From Agrobacterium albertimagni AOL15 (GTDB lineage: Bacteria; Pseudomonadota; Alphaproteobacteria; Rhizobiales; Rhizobiaceae), in contig NZ_ALJF01000013.1 of the NCBI RefSeq assembly GCF_000300855.1, positions 434,001-498,000 on the forward strand: 64,000 bases of DNA. The letters run 5' to 3'. The notes beneath the pieces were generated by a model. That model worked only from the letters and a program-made list of their open reading frames with translations, ran no database searches and was not told the DNA's origin. This document shows positions 16,878 through 28,537 of this stretch, piece by piece (within the stretch, counting starts at the first letter, position 1; each line of letters begins with the position of its first letter). The position numbers and the translations under genes are program-made.

Positions 16878-18002
16878 ATGTCCGTTCGTCGACTAGCCGA
16901 AGAGCAATTCCAGCCAGAAGCATTCGCATTCAATGCGGAGAATGCCACTTGGGCTGAGGCCACCATTCGCAAGTATCCGGCGGGCCGCCAGCAATCGGCG
17001 GTCATCCCGCTTCTGATGCGCGCGCAGGAACAGGAAGGCTGGGTGACCAAGGCTGCGATCGAGTATGTCGCTGAAAAGCTCGACATGCCCTATATCCGCG
17101 TCCTCGAAGTCGCGACCTTCTACACGCAGTTCCAGCTGAAGCCGGTCGGCACACGCGCCCATATCCAGGTCTGCGGCACGACGCCCTGCATGCTGCGCGG
17201 TGCGGAAGACCTCATTCACGTGTGCAAGTCGAAGATCCATCCGGAGCCCTTCGAACGCAACGCAGACGGCACCTTGTCCTGGGAAGAAGTCGAGTGTCAG
17301 GGCGCCTGCGTCAACGCGCCGATGGTGATGATCTTCAAGGATGCCTATGAAGACCTGACGGTCACCCAGCTCGAGCACATCATCGATCGCTTTGCGGCGG
17401 GCAAGGGTGCGGACATCAAGCCGGGCCCGCAGGTCGATCGTATCTTCTCGGCACCGGTCGGCGGTCCGACCACACTGACCGACGACATCCAGCCGATCCG
17501 CTTCACCGACACGCCGGCGCCGGCAAAGACCGAAGAGGCCGCCGTGCCTCCGGCCAATGCTGCAAAGCCCGTGACGGATGCGCCCGAAACGGACACGAAG
17601 CTGAAGACCCCGGCGACCGCCAAGAAGGCTGCTGCCGAAAACGTCAAGCTGAAGGGCGACAGCGCCGACACGGCCCGTCCGGTCGAGAAGGACGTCGCGC
17701 CGGCTCCTGCGTCGGTCATGGACGAGAAGAACCGTCCGGCCGGCATCGAGCGTCCGGAAACGCCTGATGATCTGAAGATGATCTCCGGCGTCGGTCCGAA
17801 GATCGAAGCAACATTGAACGGCCTTGGCATTTACAAGTTCGAGCAGATCGCCAAGTGGAAGAAGGCAGAGCGCGAGTGGGTGGATACCTATCTCAAGTTC
17901 TCCGGCCGCATCGAGCGGGACGACTGGGTCAAGCAGGCCAAGGCGCTCGCCAAGGGCGGCGAAGCGGAATACATCAAGGTCTTCGGCAAGAAGCCGCGCT
18001 GA
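16878..18002 (+). CDS. nuoE: NADH-quinone oxidoreductase subunit E with C-terminal helix-hairpin-helix extension
   Basis: A 374-residue protein, about twice the length of the enterobacterial subunit. Residues 1-190 are the thioredoxin-like 24 kDa subunit with the N1a 2Fe-2S ligands in CGTTPC and CQGACVNAP. Next comes an Ala/Pro/Lys-rich linker (roughly 200-295), then a C-terminal domain (roughly 300-374) with [14 protein letters not shown] and [17 protein letters not shown], typical of a DNA/protein-binding helix-hairpin-helix fold. The same domain ends the protein encoded between nuoF and nuoG. Extended NuoE is, to my knowledge, usual in rhizobia. GAGGAAG precedes ATG 16878. Confidence 0.95.
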   Translation: MSVRRLAEEQFQPEAFAFNAENATWAEATIRKYPAGRQQSAVIPLLMRAQEQEGWVTKAAIEYVAEKLDMPYIRVLEVATFYTQFQLKPVGTRAHIQVCGTTPCMLRGAEDLIHVCKSKIHPEPFERNADGTLSWEEVECQGACVNAPMVMIFKDAYEDLTVTQLEHIIDRFAAGKGADIKPGPQVDRIFSAPVGGPTTLTDDIQPIRFTDTPAPAKTEEAAVPPANAAKPVTDAPETDTKLKTPATAKKAAAENVKLKGDSADTARPVEKDVAPAPASVMDEKNRPAGIERPETPDDLKMISGVGPKIEATLNGLGIYKFEQIAKWKKAEREWVDTYLKFSGRIERDDWVKQAKALAKGGEAEYIKVFGKKPR

Positions 18003-18013
18003 GAGGTTAGGTT

Positions 18014-19318
18014 ATGTTGAGAGATCAGGATCGCATCTTTACCAATATCTACGGCCTCAAGGACAAGTCCCTGAAGGGCGCGATGTCGCGCGGCCACTGG
18101 GATGGCACCAAGCAAATCCTCGAAAAGGGCCGTGACTGGATCATCAACGAGATGAAGGCCTCCGGTCTTCGTGGTCGCGGCGGCGCAGGCTTCCCGACCG
18201 GTCTCAAGTGGTCCTTCATGCCGAAGGAATCGGATGGCCGTCCGCACTACCTCGTCGTCAATGCCGACGAGTCGGAGCCCGGCACCTGCAAGGACCGCGA
18301 GATCATGCGCCATGATCCGCACACACTGATCGAAGGCTGCGTCATCGCGTCCTTCGCCATGGGCGCGCATCATGCCTTCATCTATGTCCGCGGCGAGTTC
18401 ATGCGCGAGCGTGAAGCCCTGCAGGCAGCGATCGACGAGTGCTACGACTACGGTCTGCTCGGCAAGAACAACAAGCTCGGCTATGACATCGACATCGTCG
18501 TGCACCATGGCGCCGGCGCCTATATCTGCGGTGAAGAAACAGCACTTCTCGAAAGTCTCGAGGGCAAGAAGGGCCAGCCGCGTCTGAAGCCACCGTTCCC
18601 GGCCAACATGGGTCTCTACGGCTGCCCGACCACGGTCAACAACGTCGAGTCGATTGCCGTTGCCCCGACCATCCTGCGTCGCGGTGCGTCCTGGTATTCG
18701 AGCTTCGGCCGTCCGAACAATGCCGGCACCAAGCTCTTTTCGATCTCCGGCCACGTCAACAAGCCGTGCACGGTCGAAGAAGCCATGTCGATCACCTTCC
18801 AGGAGCTGATCGAAAAGCACTGTGGCGGCATCCGCGGCGGCTGGGACAACCTGCTCGCCGTCATCCCGGGCGGCTCCTCGGTGCCTTGCGTGCCGGGCGC
18901 CCAGATGAAGGACGCCATCATGGACTATGACGGTCTGCGCGAACTGGGCTCCGGCCTCGGCACCGCCGCGGTCATCGTCATGGACAAGTCGACCGACATC
19001 GTGAAGGCCATCTGGCGCCTCTCGGCATTCTATAAGCACGAGAGCTGCGGTCAGTGCACGCCGTGCCGCGAAGGCACGGGCTGGATGATGCGCGTCATGG
19101 AACGCATGGTGAAGGGCAATGCCCAGAAGCGGGAAATCGACATGCTCTTCCAGGTGACGAAGCAGGTCGAAGGCCACACGATCTGTGCGCTGGGTGACGC
19201 GGCCGCCTGGCCGATCCAGGGCCTGATCAAGCATTTCCGTCCGGAGATGGAAAAGCGCATCGACCAATACACCCGCAACGCGATCGCCCACGGGGTGGTC
19301 ATGGAAGCGGCAGAGTAA
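18014..19318 (+). CDS. nuoF: NADH-quinone oxidoreductase subunit F
   Basis: A 434-residue flavoprotein subunit (51 kDa type) that oxidises NADH with FMN and passes electrons to the N3 4Fe-4S cluster. Visible motifs are the NADH-binding [13 protein letters not shown] near residue 54, the FMN-binding [19 protein letters not shown] near residue 170, and the cluster ligands [14 protein letters not shown] near residue 345, with a fourth cysteine in [13 protein letters not shown]. It starts 11 bases after nuoE. Confidence 0.97.
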   Translation: MLRDQDRIFTNIYGLKDKSLKGAMSRGHWDGTKQILEKGRDWIINEMKASGLRGRGGAGFPTGLKWSFMPKESDGRPHYLVVNADESEPGTCKDREIMRHDPHTLIEGCVIASFAMGAHHAFIYVRGEFMREREALQAAIDECYDYGLLGKNNKLGYDIDIVVHHGAGAYICGEETALLESLEGKKGQPRLKPPFPANMGLYGCPTTVNNVESIAVAPTILRRGASWYSSFGRPNNAGTKLFSISGHVNKPCTVEEAMSITFQELIEKHCGGIRGGWDNLLAVIPGGSSVPCVPGAQMKDAIMDYDGLRELGSGLGTAAVIVMDKSTDIVKAIWRLSAFYKHESCGQCTPCREGTGWMMRVMERMVKGNAQKREIDMLFQVTKQVEGHTICALGDAAAWPIQGLIKHFRPEMEKRIDQYTRNAIAHGVVMEAAE

Positions 19319-19330
19319 GGGACAAAAGGG

Positions 19331-20095
19331 ATGACGAGCTCTTCGGACAAGGGCGGGAAGAAGGGGCCGGACGAGAAGGCTTCGGATGCTCGTGCTCCCG
19401 AAGGTCTCGACGACCTGATGACCAATCCGGCGGCCGCCATGGCCGCCGCAACCGCCTTCGGCTTCGGCGTGGCGGCGCAGATGAGCAAGCTCTTCCTCGG
19501 CTCTATCCAGGGCGCCATGGAAGTGGCCGGCCAGATTGCGCGGCAACTCGAGGACGAACGCAAGGCGGCGGAAGCCAAGCAGACGACCGAGCCCGAAAGC
19601 AAGGTAGAGGCGCCCGCCGAGACGCCCGAGCCTCAACCGGTCCCGGCAGAGGTCAAGGCGAAGAAGCCGGTCACGCCGAAGGTTAAGGCCAAGGCCGAAG
19701 CCCCGGTGAAGCCGGCACCAGCCAAGGCTGAAAAGCCGAAGCCGGCGCCGAAGGCCAAGGTCGCTGCAAAGCCGACCGCTCCAACGAAGGTGAAGGCCGC
19801 GCCGAAAGCGAAGGCTCAGCCGAGTGCGAAGGTCGAGCCCGCCGCGCCGGCCGCGAAGCCGAAAAAGGCCTCCGGCAAGGCCGACGATCTGAAGAAGATC
19901 GATGGCGTCGGCCCGAAGGTCGAGCAGGTTCTGAAGGGCAGGGGAGTGACCCGCCTCAAGGACCTCGCTGAGATGGATGAGAAGGCGCTTGTCGCGCTGG
20001 ACAAGGAATTGGGTCTCGACGGCCGCGTGCTGCGAGACGACTGGGCAGGCCAGGCGCGCCGGTTGGCGGGCGGCAAGGCTCGGTCAGGCAGGTGA
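19331..20095 (+). CDS. Nuo-operon protein with Ala/Pro/Lys linker and helix-hairpin-helix C-terminus
   Basis: A 254-residue protein not part of standard complex I. Residues 1-80 hold a mildly hydrophobic alanine-rich helix (MTNPAAAMAAATAFGFGVAAQ) and an amphipathic helix. Residues 85-180 are a low-complexity A/P/K/V linker. Residues 183-254 form a helix-hairpin-helix domain (DDLKKIDGVGPKVEQVL, ending LRDDWAGQARRLAGGK). That domain matches the NuoE C-terminus block by block, suggesting duplication or a shared partner. From memory, a similar extension occurs on ribosomal protein L21 in rhizobia. The role is unknown. About 140 non-coding bases follow before nuoG. Confidence 0.8.
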   Translation: MTSSSDKGGKKGPDEKASDARAPEGLDDLMTNPAAAMAAATAFGFGVAAQMSKLFLGSIQGAMEVAGQIARQLEDERKAAEAKQTTEPESKVEAPAETPEPQPVPAEVKAKKPVTPKVKAKAEAPVKPAPAKAEKPKPAPKAKVAAKPTAPTKVKAAPKAKAQPSAKVEPAAPAAKPKKASGKADDLKKIDGVGPKVEQVLKGRGVTRLKDLAEMDEKALVALDKELGLDGRVLRDDWAGQARRLAGGKARSGR

Positions 20096-20237
20096 GATTA
20101 AGGTTCGGCCGCGCGGGGGCGATGCGCCGGACTTGAGGGATAAAACCGGCAGTTTTCATCCGCTGCGGACGAAGACTGTCAGTCGCGGCAGCAATGCCCC
20201 GGCAGGATGCGCGGAAGCGTGAGGCAGGAAGGCGAAT

Positions 20238-22319
20238 ATGACTAAGCTGAAGATCGACGGAAAAGAGATCGAGGTTCCGGATCATTTCACGCTGTTGCAG
20301 GCGTGCGAGGAAGCCGGCGCCGAGGTTCCGCGCTTTTGTTTCCATGAACGGCTGTCGGTCGCCGGCAATTGCCGTATGTGCCTTGTCGAGGTGAAGGGTG
20401 GCCCGCCGAAGCCGGCCGCCTCCTGCGCCATGGGCGTGCGCGACATCCGTGGCGGACCGAACGGCGAACTGCCGGAAGTCTTCACCAACACGCCGATGGT
20501 CAAGAAGGCCCGCGAAGGCGTGATGGAATTCCTGCTGATCAACCATCCGCTGGATTGCCCGATCTGCGACCAGGGTGGCGAATGCGATCTGCAGGACCAG
20601 GCCATGGCCTTTGGTATCGATAGCTCGCGCTACACCGAGAACAAGCGCGCCGTCGAAGACAAGTATATCGGACCGCTGGTCAAGACCGTGATGAACCGCT
20701 GCATTCACTGCACGCGCTGCGTCCGCTTCACCACCGAAGTCGCCGGCATTGCCGAACTTGGCCTAATCGGCCGTGGTGAAGACGCCGAAATCACGACCTA
20801 TCTGGAGCAGGCGATGACGTCGGAGCTGCAGGGCAATGTCGTCGACCTCTGCCCAGTCGGCGCGCTGACCTCCAAACCTTTCGCCTTCACCGCTCGTCCG
20901 TGGGAACTGAACAAGACCGAATCGGTCGACGTCATGGACGCCCTCGGCTCTGCGATCCGCGTCGATACCCGCGGCCGCGAAGTCATGCGCATCATGCCGC
21001 GCGTCAACGAGCAGATCAACGAAGAGTGGATCTCCGACAAGAGCCGCTTCGTCTGGGATGGTCTGAAGACCCAGCGTCTCGACCGCCCCTACGTCAAGAA
21101 GGACGGCCGCCTGCAGCCCGCCACCTGGGGCGAAGCCTTCGCAACGATCAAGGCGGCTGTGGCTTCGACCTCCGCCGACAAGATCGGTGCTGTCGCCGGT
21201 GACCTCGCTTCGGTCGAAGAAATCTTCGCACTGAAGTCGCTGGTCAACGCACTGGGATCGTCGAATACCGACTGTCGCCAGGATGGGACGGCACTCGATC
21301 CGTCGCTCGGTCGCTCGACCTACCTCTTCAACGCCGGCATCGAAGGCATTGAAGCCGCTGACGCAATCCTGATCGTTGGCGCCAATCCGCGCTATGAAGC
21401 AGCTGTGCTCAACGCCCGCATTCGCAAGCGCTGGCGTCGTGGCGGCCTGCCGATCGGCGTGATCGGTGAAGGCGGCGAGCTGCGTTATCCTTACGAATAT
21501 CTCGGCGCGGGCACCGAAACGCTCAGCGAACTCGTCTCGGGCAAGAACAATTTTGCCGAAACGCTGAAGGCCGCGAAGAACCCGCTTGTTATCATCGGCC
21601 AGGGTGCGCTCGCGGGCGCCGACGGCAAGGCGGTTCTGGCAAACGCTGCCAAGCTTGCAGCCGATGTCGGTGCGCTCTCCGACGAGTGGAATGGTTTTGC
21701 CGTGCTGCACACCGCAGCTGCCCGCGTTGGCGCGCTCGACCTTGGCTTCGTGCCGGGCGAAGGTGCGGTTGCCGCCGGTGACATGCTTTCGTCGCTCGAC
21801 GTCGTCTTCCTGCTCGGCGCCGACGAACTGGATTTCTCCACCAAAACCGCAAAGTGCGTCGTCTATATCGGCAGCCATGGCGACAACGGCGCACACTATG
21901 CCGACGTCATCCTGCCGGGTGCGACTTACACCGAAAAGTCGGGCACCTGGGTCAACACCGAAGGCCGCGTCCAGATGGGCAACCGTGCCGGCTTCGCGCC
22001 GGGCGAGGCCCGCGAAGATTGGGCGATCCTGCGTGCACTCTCCGACGTGCTCGGCAAGAAGCTGCCGTGTGATTCGCTGTCGCAGCTGCGCGGCCAGCTC
22101 TATGAAGCTTACCCGCATTTCGCCGAGATCGACGAGATCGCGCCAGGCTCTTCGGCCGATATTGCTGCACTGGCGAAAAAACCCGGGAAGATGGGCAAGT
22201 CTCTGTTTGCGTCGCCGGTCAAAGACTTCTATTTGACGAACCCGATCGCACGCGCTTCGGCCGTCATGGCAGAGTGCTCGGCATTGGCCCGCAACAATTT
22301 CAAGGCCGCGGCAGAGTAA
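20238..22319 (+). CDS. nuoG: NADH-quinone oxidoreductase subunit G
   Basis: A 693-residue, 75 kDa-type subunit carrying the iron-sulfur relay of the peripheral arm. The N-terminal 2Fe-2S ligands lie in [18 protein letters not shown]. The His-Cys3 4Fe-4S site is [16 protein letters not shown], and a further 4Fe-4S site has [10 protein letters not shown] with the cysteine of [10 protein letters not shown] molybdopterin-oxidoreductase-like domain without cofactor function follows. AGGAAGG precedes ATG 20238. It is followed by nuoH after 12 bases. Confidence 0.97.
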   Translation: MTKLKIDGKEIEVPDHFTLLQACEEAGAEVPRFCFHERLSVAGNCRMCLVEVKGGPPKPAASCAMGVRDIRGGPNGELPEVFTNTPMVKKAREGVMEFLLINHPLDCPICDQGGECDLQDQAMAFGIDSSRYTENKRAVEDKYIGPLVKTVMNRCIHCTRCVRFTTEVAGIAELGLIGRGEDAEITTYLEQAMTSELQGNVVDLCPVGALTSKPFAFTARPWELNKTESVDVMDALGSAIRVDTRGREVMRIMPRVNEQINEEWISDKSRFVWDGLKTQRLDRPYVKKDGRLQPATWGEAFATIKAAVASTSADKIGAVAGDLASVEEIFALKSLVNALGSSNTDCRQDGTALDPSLGRSTYLFNAGIEGIEAADAILIVGANPRYEAAVLNARIRKRWRRGGLPIGVIGEGGELRYPYEYLGAGTETLSELVSGKNNFAETLKAAKNPLVIIGQGALAGADGKAVLANAAKLAADVGALSDEWNGFAVLHTAAARVGALDLGFVPGEGAVAAGDMLSSLDVVFLLGADELDFSTKTAKCVVYIGSHGDNGAHYADVILPGATYTEKSGTWVNTEGRVQMGNRAGFAPGEAREDWAILRALSDVLGKKLPCDSLSQLRGQLYEAYPHFAEIDEIAPGSSADIAALAKKPGKMGKSLFASPVKDFYLTNPIARASAVMAECSALARNNFKAAAE

Positions 22320-22331
22320 GGGCAGGGGACC

Positions 22332-23375
22332 ATGGATAATTTCGTTTCCACCTATGTGTGGCCGGCGGCCATCATGATCGGGCAGTCCCTTCTGCTGCTC
22401 GTCTGCCTCTTGGTCTTCATTGCCTACATCCTGCTCGCAGACCGCAAGATCTGGGCGGCCGTCCAGCTGCGCCGTGGTCCGAACGTCGTCGGCCCCTGGG
22501 GTCTCTTCCAGTCCTTCGCCGACCTTCTGAAGTTCGTCTTCAAGGAACCGGTCATCCCGGCCGGCGCGAACAAGGGCGTCTTCCTGCTCGCTCCGCTCGT
22601 TGCCGTGACGCTGGCGCTTGCGACCTGGGCCGTCATCCCGGTCAACGCCGGATGGGTGATCGCCAACATCAATGTCGGCATCCTCTTCGTCTTTGCGGTC
22701 TCGTCGCTCGAAGTCTATGGCATCATCATGGGTGGCTGGGCTTCGAACTCGAAGTACCCGTTCCTCGGTGCACTTCGCTCGGCAGCGCAGATGGTGTCCT
22801 ACGAAGTCTCGATGGGCTTCGTTATCGTCACCGTCCTGCTCTGCGTCGGCTCGCTGAACCTGACCGATATCGTGCTTGCCCAGAACAACGGTCTCGGCAC
22901 TATGATGGGTCTGCCCGCCTCCTTCCTCGACTGGCACTGGCTGGCGCTCTTCCCGATGTTCGTGATCTTCTTCATCTCGGCATTGGCAGAAACCAACCGT
23001 CCGCCTTTCGACCTTCCGGAAGCAGAATCCGAACTCGTCGCCGGCTTCATGGTCGAGTACGGCTCCACCCCCTACATGATGTTCATGCTCGGCGAATATG
23101 CAGCTATCGTGCTGATGTGCTCGCTGACCACGATCCTCTTCCTCGGGGGCTGGCTGCCACCGGTCGACGTCTGGTTCCTCAACTGGGTTCCTGGCATCAT
23201 CTGGTTCGTGCTGAAGGCGTCGATGGTCTTCTTCATGTTCGCCATGGTGAAGGCATTCGTTCCGCGCTACCGCTATGACCAGCTGATGCGTCTTGGCTGG
23301 AAGGTCTTCCTTCCGATCTCGCTCGCCATGGTCATAATCACGGCATTCGTGCTGAAGCTGATGGGTTGGGCGTGA
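22332..23375 (+). CDS. nuoH: NADH-quinone oxidoreductase subunit H
   Basis: A 347-residue membrane subunit with eight or nine hydrophobic segments that forms the entry of the quinone chamber. Conserved loops include [21 protein letters not shown] near residue 36 and [20 protein letters not shown] near residue 220, both diagnostic. It joins the peripheral arm to the proton-pumping arm. AGGGGACC precedes the ATG. Confidence 0.97.
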   Translation: MDNFVSTYVWPAAIMIGQSLLLLVCLLVFIAYILLADRKIWAAVQLRRGPNVVGPWGLFQSFADLLKFVFKEPVIPAGANKGVFLLAPLVAVTLALATWAVIPVNAGWVIANINVGILFVFAVSSLEVYGIIMGGWASNSKYPFLGALRSAAQMVSYEVSMGFVIVTVLLCVGSLNLTDIVLAQNNGLGTMMGLPASFLDWHWLALFPMFVIFFISALAETNRPPFDLPEAESELVAGFMVEYGSTPYMMFMLGEYAAIVLMCSLTTILFLGGWLPPVDVWFLNWVPGIIWFVLKASMVFFMFAMVKAFVPRYRYDQLMRLGWKVFLPISLAMVIITAFVLKLMGWA

Positions 23376-23414
23376 TGACGCCCGGCCGTAACCTCAGCTG
23401 CATTGGAGAATAAG

Positions 23415-23903
23415 ATGGCAATTGCACAAGCTATCAATTCGCTCTTCCTGAAGGAGTTCGTCGGCGCTTTCTTCCTGTCGATGCGCTACTTCTTTAAGCA
23501 GAAGGCGACGATCAACTACCCGTTCGAAAAGGGGCCTGTCTCGCCGCGCTTCCGTGGCGAGCATGCGCTGCGCCGCTATCCGAACGGCGAAGAGCGCTGT
23601 ATCGCCTGCAAGCTCTGCGAGGCGATCTGTCCTGCCCAGGCCATCACCATCGAAGCTGGTCCGCGCCGCAACGACGGCACCCGCCGGACGGTGCGCTACG
23701 ACATCGACATGGTGAAGTGCATCTATTGCGGTTTCTGCCAGGAAGCCTGCCCGGTCGATGCGATCGTTGAGGGACCGAACTTCGAGTTCGCCACCGAGAC
23801 CCGCGAAGAACTCTATTTCGACAAGGCGCGCCTGCTCGACAACGGCGACCGCTGGGAACGGGAAATCGCGCGCAACATCGCGATGGACTCTCCTTACCGC
23901 TGA
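23415..23903 (+). CDS. nuoI: NADH-quinone oxidoreductase subunit I
   Basis: A 162-residue ferredoxin-like subunit (TYKY type) with two 4Fe-4S clusters, N6a and N6b. The ligands are in [12 protein letters not shown] near residue 63 and [12 protein letters not shown] near residue 102. GGAG at 23405 precedes the ATG at 23415; an in-frame TTG at 23403 is a less likely start. Confidence 0.97.
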   Translation: MAIAQAINSLFLKEFVGAFFLSMRYFFKQKATINYPFEKGPVSPRFRGEHALRRYPNGEERCIACKLCEAICPAQAITIEAGPRRNDGTRRTVRYDIDMVKCIYCGFCQEACPVDAIVEGPNFEFATETREELYFDKARLLDNGDRWEREIARNIAMDSPYR

Positions 23904-23971
23904 TCCCTCGGGATCGATCGCCTAAGGCGGAGCGCGGGGCTTCGCCGGGGCACATGATGAAATTTGTAACG

Positions 23972-24000
23972 GGCGTGCCGATGGGGATATCGGTCACGCC
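23972..24000 (+). other. Hairpin in the nuoI-nuoJ gap
   Basis: GGCGTG-CCGAT can pair with ATCGG-T-CACGCC around a 6-base loop, giving an 11-bp stem with one bulge. There is no U-tract, so it is not a typical terminator. It may stabilise or process the long nuo mRNA. The 150-base gap here is otherwise empty. Confidence 0.5.
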
Positions 24001-24054
24001 TAATCGGGCGGCGGGGCAGGGCCCTCGTCCGGGGGAAGATGAAAAGGCACCAAC

Positions 24055-24669
24055 ATGGGTCTTCAGGCTCTCTTTTTCTATCTCTTCGCCTTTGTCGCGG
24101 TGGCTTCGGCCTTCATGGTGATATCGGCTCGGAACCCGGTCCATTCGGTCCTGTTCCTCATTCTGACCTTCATCAACGCAGCGGGTCTTCTGCTTCTCAC
24201 CGGAGCTGAATTCCTGGCGATGATCCTGCTGGTCGTCTATGTCGGCGCGGTCGCGGTTCTCTTCCTCTTCGTCGTCATGATGCTCGACATTGACTTCACC
24301 GAGCTTCGTGCCGGCGCTGCGAAATACGCACCCATCGGCGCGCTCATCGGCCTCATCGTTGCGGTCGAGCTCGTGGTTGTCATCGGCGGCACCACGATCA
24401 GCCCGGAAGCGATGAACGCGATCACCCAGCCGATCCCGGCAATTGCGGAACGTCAGAATACCCAGGCGCTCGGTGACGTGCTCTACACGGACTACGTCTT
24501 CTTCTTCCAGATTGCGGGCCTGGTGCTCTTCGTTGCCATGATCGGCGCGATCGTGCTGACGCTGCGCCACCGCACCAACATCAAGCGCCAGGACATCTCC
24601 GCCCAGGTTGCCCGCGCGCCCGAGACCTCCGTCAAGGTGGTCAAGGTCAAGCCGGGCCAGGGCGTCTGA
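24055..24669 (+). CDS. nuoJ: NADH-quinone oxidoreductase subunit J
   Basis: A 204-residue membrane subunit with five hydrophobic segments. The conserved [13 protein letters not shown] near residue 25 and the pi-bulge-containing third helix with [18 protein letters not shown] near residue 60 identify it. It belongs to the small-subunit cluster next to the quinone site. The C-terminal tail is basic and polar. AAGGCACCAAC precedes ATG 24055. Confidence 0.96.
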   Translation: MGLQALFFYLFAFVAVASAFMVISARNPVHSVLFLILTFINAAGLLLLTGAEFLAMILLVVYVGAVAVLFLFVVMMLDIDFTELRAGAAKYAPIGALIGLIVAVELVVVIGGTTISPEAMNAITQPIPAIAERQNTQALGDVLYTDYVFFFQIAGLVLFVAMIGAIVLTLRHRTNIKRQDISAQVARAPETSVKVVKVKPGQGV

Positions 24670-24697
24670 GCCGAGCAAGAGGTCAAGGAACAGAATT

Positions 24698-25006
24698 ATG
24701 GAAATCGGTCTTTCCCACTACCTCACGGTCAGTGCCATCCTCTTCACCCTCGGGGTCTTCGGCATCTTCCTGAACCGCAAGAACGTCATCGTCATCCTGA
24801 TGTCGGTCGAGCTCATCCTGCTCGCGGTCAACATCAACATGGTGGCCTTTTCGACCTTCCTCGGCGACCTCGTCGGCCAGGTCTTCGCGCTGTTTATCCT
24901 GACGGTCGCGGCCGCAGAAGCGGCCATTGGTCTCGCGATCCTGGTGGTCTTCTACCGTAATCGCGGCTCCATCGCCGTCGAAGACGTCAACATGATGAAG
25001 GGCTGA
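24698..25006 (+). CDS. nuoK: NADH-quinone oxidoreductase subunit K
   Basis: A 102-residue subunit with three hydrophobic helices. The conserved glutamates for proton transfer lie in [12 protein letters not shown] and [22 protein letters not shown] precedes the ATG at 24698, which is chosen over the longer frame from 24608 that overlaps nuoJ. Confidence 0.97.
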   Translation: MEIGLSHYLTVSAILFTLGVFGIFLNRKNVIVILMSVELILLAVNINMVAFSTFLGDLVGQVFALFILTVAAAEAAIGLAILVVFYRNRGSIAVEDVNMMKG

Positions 25007-25013
25007 TCGGGTC

Positions 25014-27008
25014 ATGATCTACAAGGCTATCGTCTTTCTCCCCCTGATCGGCTTTCTGATCGCCGGCCTGCTCGGCCGTCAGATCGGCGCCAAGGCCTCG
25101 GAATACATCACGACCGGTCTGATGATCATCGTGGCGCTTCTGTCCTGGGTTGTCTTCTTCAACGTCGCCATGAGCCATGAGGCCCACGAGGTCATCAAGG
25201 TGCCCGTGCTGCGCTGGATCCAGTCCGGCGGCATCGATGTCGAATGGGCCTTCCGCGTCGACACGCTGACGGCGGTCATGTTCGTCGTCGTCAACTCGGT
25301 GTCGTGCCTCGTGCACCTCTACTCGATCGGCTACATGCATCACGATCCGCATCGGCCGCGCTTCTTTGCCTATCTGTCGCTCTTCACCTTCGCGATGCTG
25401 ATGCTCATCACGTCGGACAACCTGCTGCAGATGTTCTTCGGCTGGGAAGGTGTGGGTCTGGCGTCCTATCTGCTGATCGGCTTCTGGTACAAGAAGCCGT
25501 CCGCTTCGGCTGCTGCCATGAAGGCCTTCATCGTCAACCGCGTCGGTGACTTCGGCTTCATCCTCGGCATCTCGGCGCTCTTCGTGATGTTCGGCTCGGT
25601 CAACTTCGAGACGATCTTCGCTTCGGCCCAGTCCTATCTGCCGGCGGATCCCGCCGCATCGCCGGAAGTGGTCCTGAACCTCTTCGGCCTGCAGCTCGAC
25701 CGCAGCCATGCGCTGACCGGCGCCTGCCTGCTGCTGTTCATGGGTGCGATGGGTAAGTCGGCGCAGTTCCTGCTGCACACCTGGCTGCCGGACGCGATGG
25801 AAGGCCCGACCCCGGTTTCGGCGCTGATTCACGCCGCAACCATGGTCACCGCAGGCGTCTTCCTCGTCGCCCGCATGTCGCCGATCTTCGAATTGTCGCC
25901 CGATGCCCTGATGATCGTCACGATCGTCGGCGCGATCACGGCCTTCTTTGCCGCGACCGTCGGCCTCGTGCAGAACGACATCAAGCGTGTCATCGCCTAT
26001 TCGACCTGCTCGCAGCTCGGTTACATGTTCGTGGCGCTCGGCGTCGGCGCCTACGGTGCGGCCGTCTTCCACCTTTTCACGCACGCCTTCTTCAAGGCGC
26101 TGCTGTTCTTGGGTGCCGGTTCCGTCATCCACGCCGTCGATGGCGAGCAGGACATGCGTTACATGGGTGGTCTGCGCAAGCACATCCCCTACACCTTCTG
26201 GGCGATGACGATCGGTACGCTGGCGCTGACCGGCGTCGGTATCCCGGGCACGATCATCGGCTTTGCCGGCTTCTTCTCCAAGGATGCCATCATCGAATCC
26301 GCCTTCGCCTCGCACAGCTCGGTCGGCGTCTTCGCCTTCACCCTGCTCGTGATTGCGGCCCTCTTCACCAGCTTCTACTCGTGGCGTCTGGCCTTCATGA
26401 CCTTCTTCGGCAAGCCGCGCGCTTCCGCTGACGTCATGCACCACGTCCATGAGTCGCCGATGGTCATGCTGCTGCCGCTTCTTCTGCTCGGCATCGGTGC
26501 CGTCGTCGCAGGCGTGATCTTCCACGATTACTTCTTCGGCCATCACTATGCCGAATTCTGGAAGGGTGCGCTTTTCACGCTGCCCACCAACACGGTCCTC
26601 GAAGAGTTCCATGAAGTGCCGAAGTGGGTGAAGTGGAGCCCGTTCGTCGCCATGGCCCTCGGCTTCGTCACCGCCTGGTACATGTATATCAAGAACCCGT
26701 CGGCGCCGAAGAAGCTCGCTGAACAGCAGTGGATGCTCTACCAGTTCCTGCTCAACAAGTGGTACTTCGACGAGCTCTACGACTTCCTCTTCGTTCGGTC
26801 CTCGAAGGCGCTCGGCCGCTTCCTCTGGAAGAAGGGTGACGTTGCCACCATCGACGCCTATGGCCCGAACGGCGTTGCCTCGGCCGTCGGCGGCCTGACC
26901 CAGAAGGTCGTCCGCCTGCAGTCGGGTTACCTCTACCACTATGCCTTCGCGATGCTCATTGGCATTGCGGCCCTCGTTACCTGGATGATGCTCGGGAGCT
27001 CCCTCTGA
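25014..27008 (+). CDS. nuoL: NADH-quinone oxidoreductase subunit L
   Basis: A 664-residue antiporter-like proton-pumping subunit at the distal end of the membrane arm, with some sixteen hydrophobic helices and the long lateral helix at the C-terminus. The diagnostic segment is [20 protein letters not shown] near residue 258, followed by the discontinuous helix region and a lysine-bearing channel. Its stop overlaps the nuoM start as TGATG. Confidence 0.97.
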   Translation: MIYKAIVFLPLIGFLIAGLLGRQIGAKASEYITTGLMIIVALLSWVVFFNVAMSHEAHEVIKVPVLRWIQSGGIDVEWAFRVDTLTAVMFVVVNSVSCLVHLYSIGYMHHDPHRPRFFAYLSLFTFAMLMLITSDNLLQMFFGWEGVGLASYLLIGFWYKKPSASAAAMKAFIVNRVGDFGFILGISALFVMFGSVNFETIFASAQSYLPADPAASPEVVLNLFGLQLDRSHALTGACLLLFMGAMGKSAQFLLHTWLPDAMEGPTPVSALIHAATMVTAGVFLVARMSPIFELSPDALMIVTIVGAITAFFAATVGLVQNDIKRVIAYSTCSQLGYMFVALGVGAYGAAVFHLFTHAFFKALLFLGAGSVIHAVDGEQDMRYMGGLRKHIPYTFWAMTIGTLALTGVGIPGTIIGFAGFFSKDAIIESAFASHSSVGVFAFTLLVIAALFTSFYSWRLAFMTFFGKPRASADVMHHVHESPMVMLLPLLLLGIGAVVAGVIFHDYFFGHHYAEFWKGALFTLPTNTVLEEFHEVPKWVKWSPFVAMALGFVTAWYMYIKNPSAPKKLAEQQWMLYQFLLNKWYFDELYDFLFVRSSKALGRFLWKKGDVATIDAYGPNGVASAVGGLTQKVVRLQSGYLYHYAFAMLIGIAALVTWMMLGSSL

Positions 27009-28519
27009 TGACCGATTGGCCCATTCTCTCGACGGTCACCTTCCTTCCTCTGGTCGGCGTGGCGCTGCTGCTGCTGACCCGTGGTGACACCTCTCTCGGC
27101 CGCCGCAACATCCTGAACGTCTCGCTGCTGACGACGGTCTTCACCTTCGTCGTGTCGCTCTTCATCTGGATCAACTTCGACAATTCGAACACCGGTTTCC
27201 AGATGGTGGAGAAGCATGGCTGGCTCGGCACCGGCATCTCCTACCATGTCGGCGTCGACGGCATTTCGATGCTCTTCGTCATCCTGACGACGCTGCTCAT
27301 GCCCTTCTGCATTCTCGCGAGCTGGACCTCGGTCGAGAAGCGCCTGAAGGAATACATGATCGCCTTCCTGATCCTCGAGACCCTGATGATCGGCGTGTTC
27401 GTCTCGCTCGACATCGTGCTCTTCTATGTGTTCTTCGAGGCCGGCCTCATCCCGATGTTCATCATCATCGGTGTCTGGGGTGGCAAGGACCGCGTCTACG
27501 CGTCCTACAAGTTCTTCCTCTACACGCTGCTCGGCTCGGTGCTGATGCTGCTTGCCATCATGGCAATGTACTGGGATGCCGGCACGACCGACATCGCAGC
27601 GCTTCTACAGCACGACTTCCCGCCGCAGATGCAGACCTGGCTATGGCTCGCCTTCTTCGCGTCGTTCGCGGTGAAGATGCCGATGTGGCCGGTTCACACC
27701 TGGCTGCCCGACGCGCACGTTCAGGCGCCGACCGCCGGTTCCGTCATCCTGGCGGGCATCCTCCTGAAGCTTGGCGGCTACGGCTTCCTGCGCTTCTCGC
27801 TGCCGATGTTCCCGCTGGCGTCGGATTTCTTTGCGCCCTTCGTCTTCACGCTGTCGGTCATCGCGATCATATACACCTCGCTGGTCGCCCTGATGCAGGA
27901 CGACATGAAGAAGCTGATCGCCTATTCCTCGGTCGCCCACATGGGTTACGTGACCATGGGTATCTTTGCTGCGAACCAGCAGGGTGTGCAGGGTGCGATC
28001 TTCCAGATGATCAGCCACGGCTTCGTATCGGGCGCGCTCTTCCTCTGCGTCGGCGTGATCTACGACCGTCTCCATACCCGCGAGATCGCGGCCTATGGTG
28101 GTCTGGTCAACAACATGCCGAAATATGCGCTCGCCTTCATGGTCTTCACCATGGCGAATGTCGGCCTGCCCGGCACCTCCGGTTTCGTCGGCGAGTTCCT
28201 GACCCTGATCGGCGTCTTCCGCGTCAACACCTGGGTTGCGCTCTTTGCCGCCACAGGCGTCATCCTTTCGGCAGCCTATGCGCTCTGGCTCTATCGCCGG
28301 GTCGTCTTCGGTGCGCTCGAGAAGGAGAGCCTGAAGAGCATGCTCGACCTTTCGACCCGCGAAAAGCTGACCCTTTATCCGCTGATCGCCCTCACCATCT
28401 TCTTCGGCGTCTATCCGGCTCCCATCCTCGATGCGACCGCCGCCTCCGTCGACAATCTGGTGAACAACTACTCCGCAGCCTTGCAAGCAGCCCAGTCTCT
28501 GGCGCTGATTGCGAACTGA
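27008..28519 (+). CDS. nuoM: NADH-quinone oxidoreductase subunit M
   Basis: A 503-residue antiporter-like proton-pumping subunit with about fourteen hydrophobic helices. Conserved landmarks are [18 protein letters not shown] near residue 140 and [21 protein letters not shown] near residue 232. It is translationally coupled to nuoL by a one-base overlap. Confidence 0.97.
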   Translation: MTDWPILSTVTFLPLVGVALLLLTRGDTSLGRRNILNVSLLTTVFTFVVSLFIWINFDNSNTGFQMVEKHGWLGTGISYHVGVDGISMLFVILTTLLMPFCILASWTSVEKRLKEYMIAFLILETLMIGVFVSLDIVLFYVFFEAGLIPMFIIIGVWGGKDRVYASYKFFLYTLLGSVLMLLAIMAMYWDAGTTDIAALLQHDFPPQMQTWLWLAFFASFAVKMPMWPVHTWLPDAHVQAPTAGSVILAGILLKLGGYGFLRFSLPMFPLASDFFAPFVFTLSVIAIIYTSLVALMQDDMKKLIAYSSVAHMGYVTMGIFAANQQGVQGAIFQMISHGFVSGALFLCVGVIYDRLHTREIAAYGGLVNNMPKYALAFMVFTMANVGLPGTSGFVGEFLTLIGVFRVNTWVALFAATGVILSAAYALWLYRRVVFGALEKESLKSMLDLSTREKLTLYPLIALTIFFGVYPAPILDATAASVDNLVNNYSAALQAAQSLALIAN

Positions 28520-28537
28520 CGACAGGATCCTTTGGAC

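Noticed and set aside
24987-26939. 650-codon minus-strand frame opposite nuoL
   Set aside because: Shadow frame, highly charged with no hydrophobic core or motif; nuoL on the plus strand is unmistakable.
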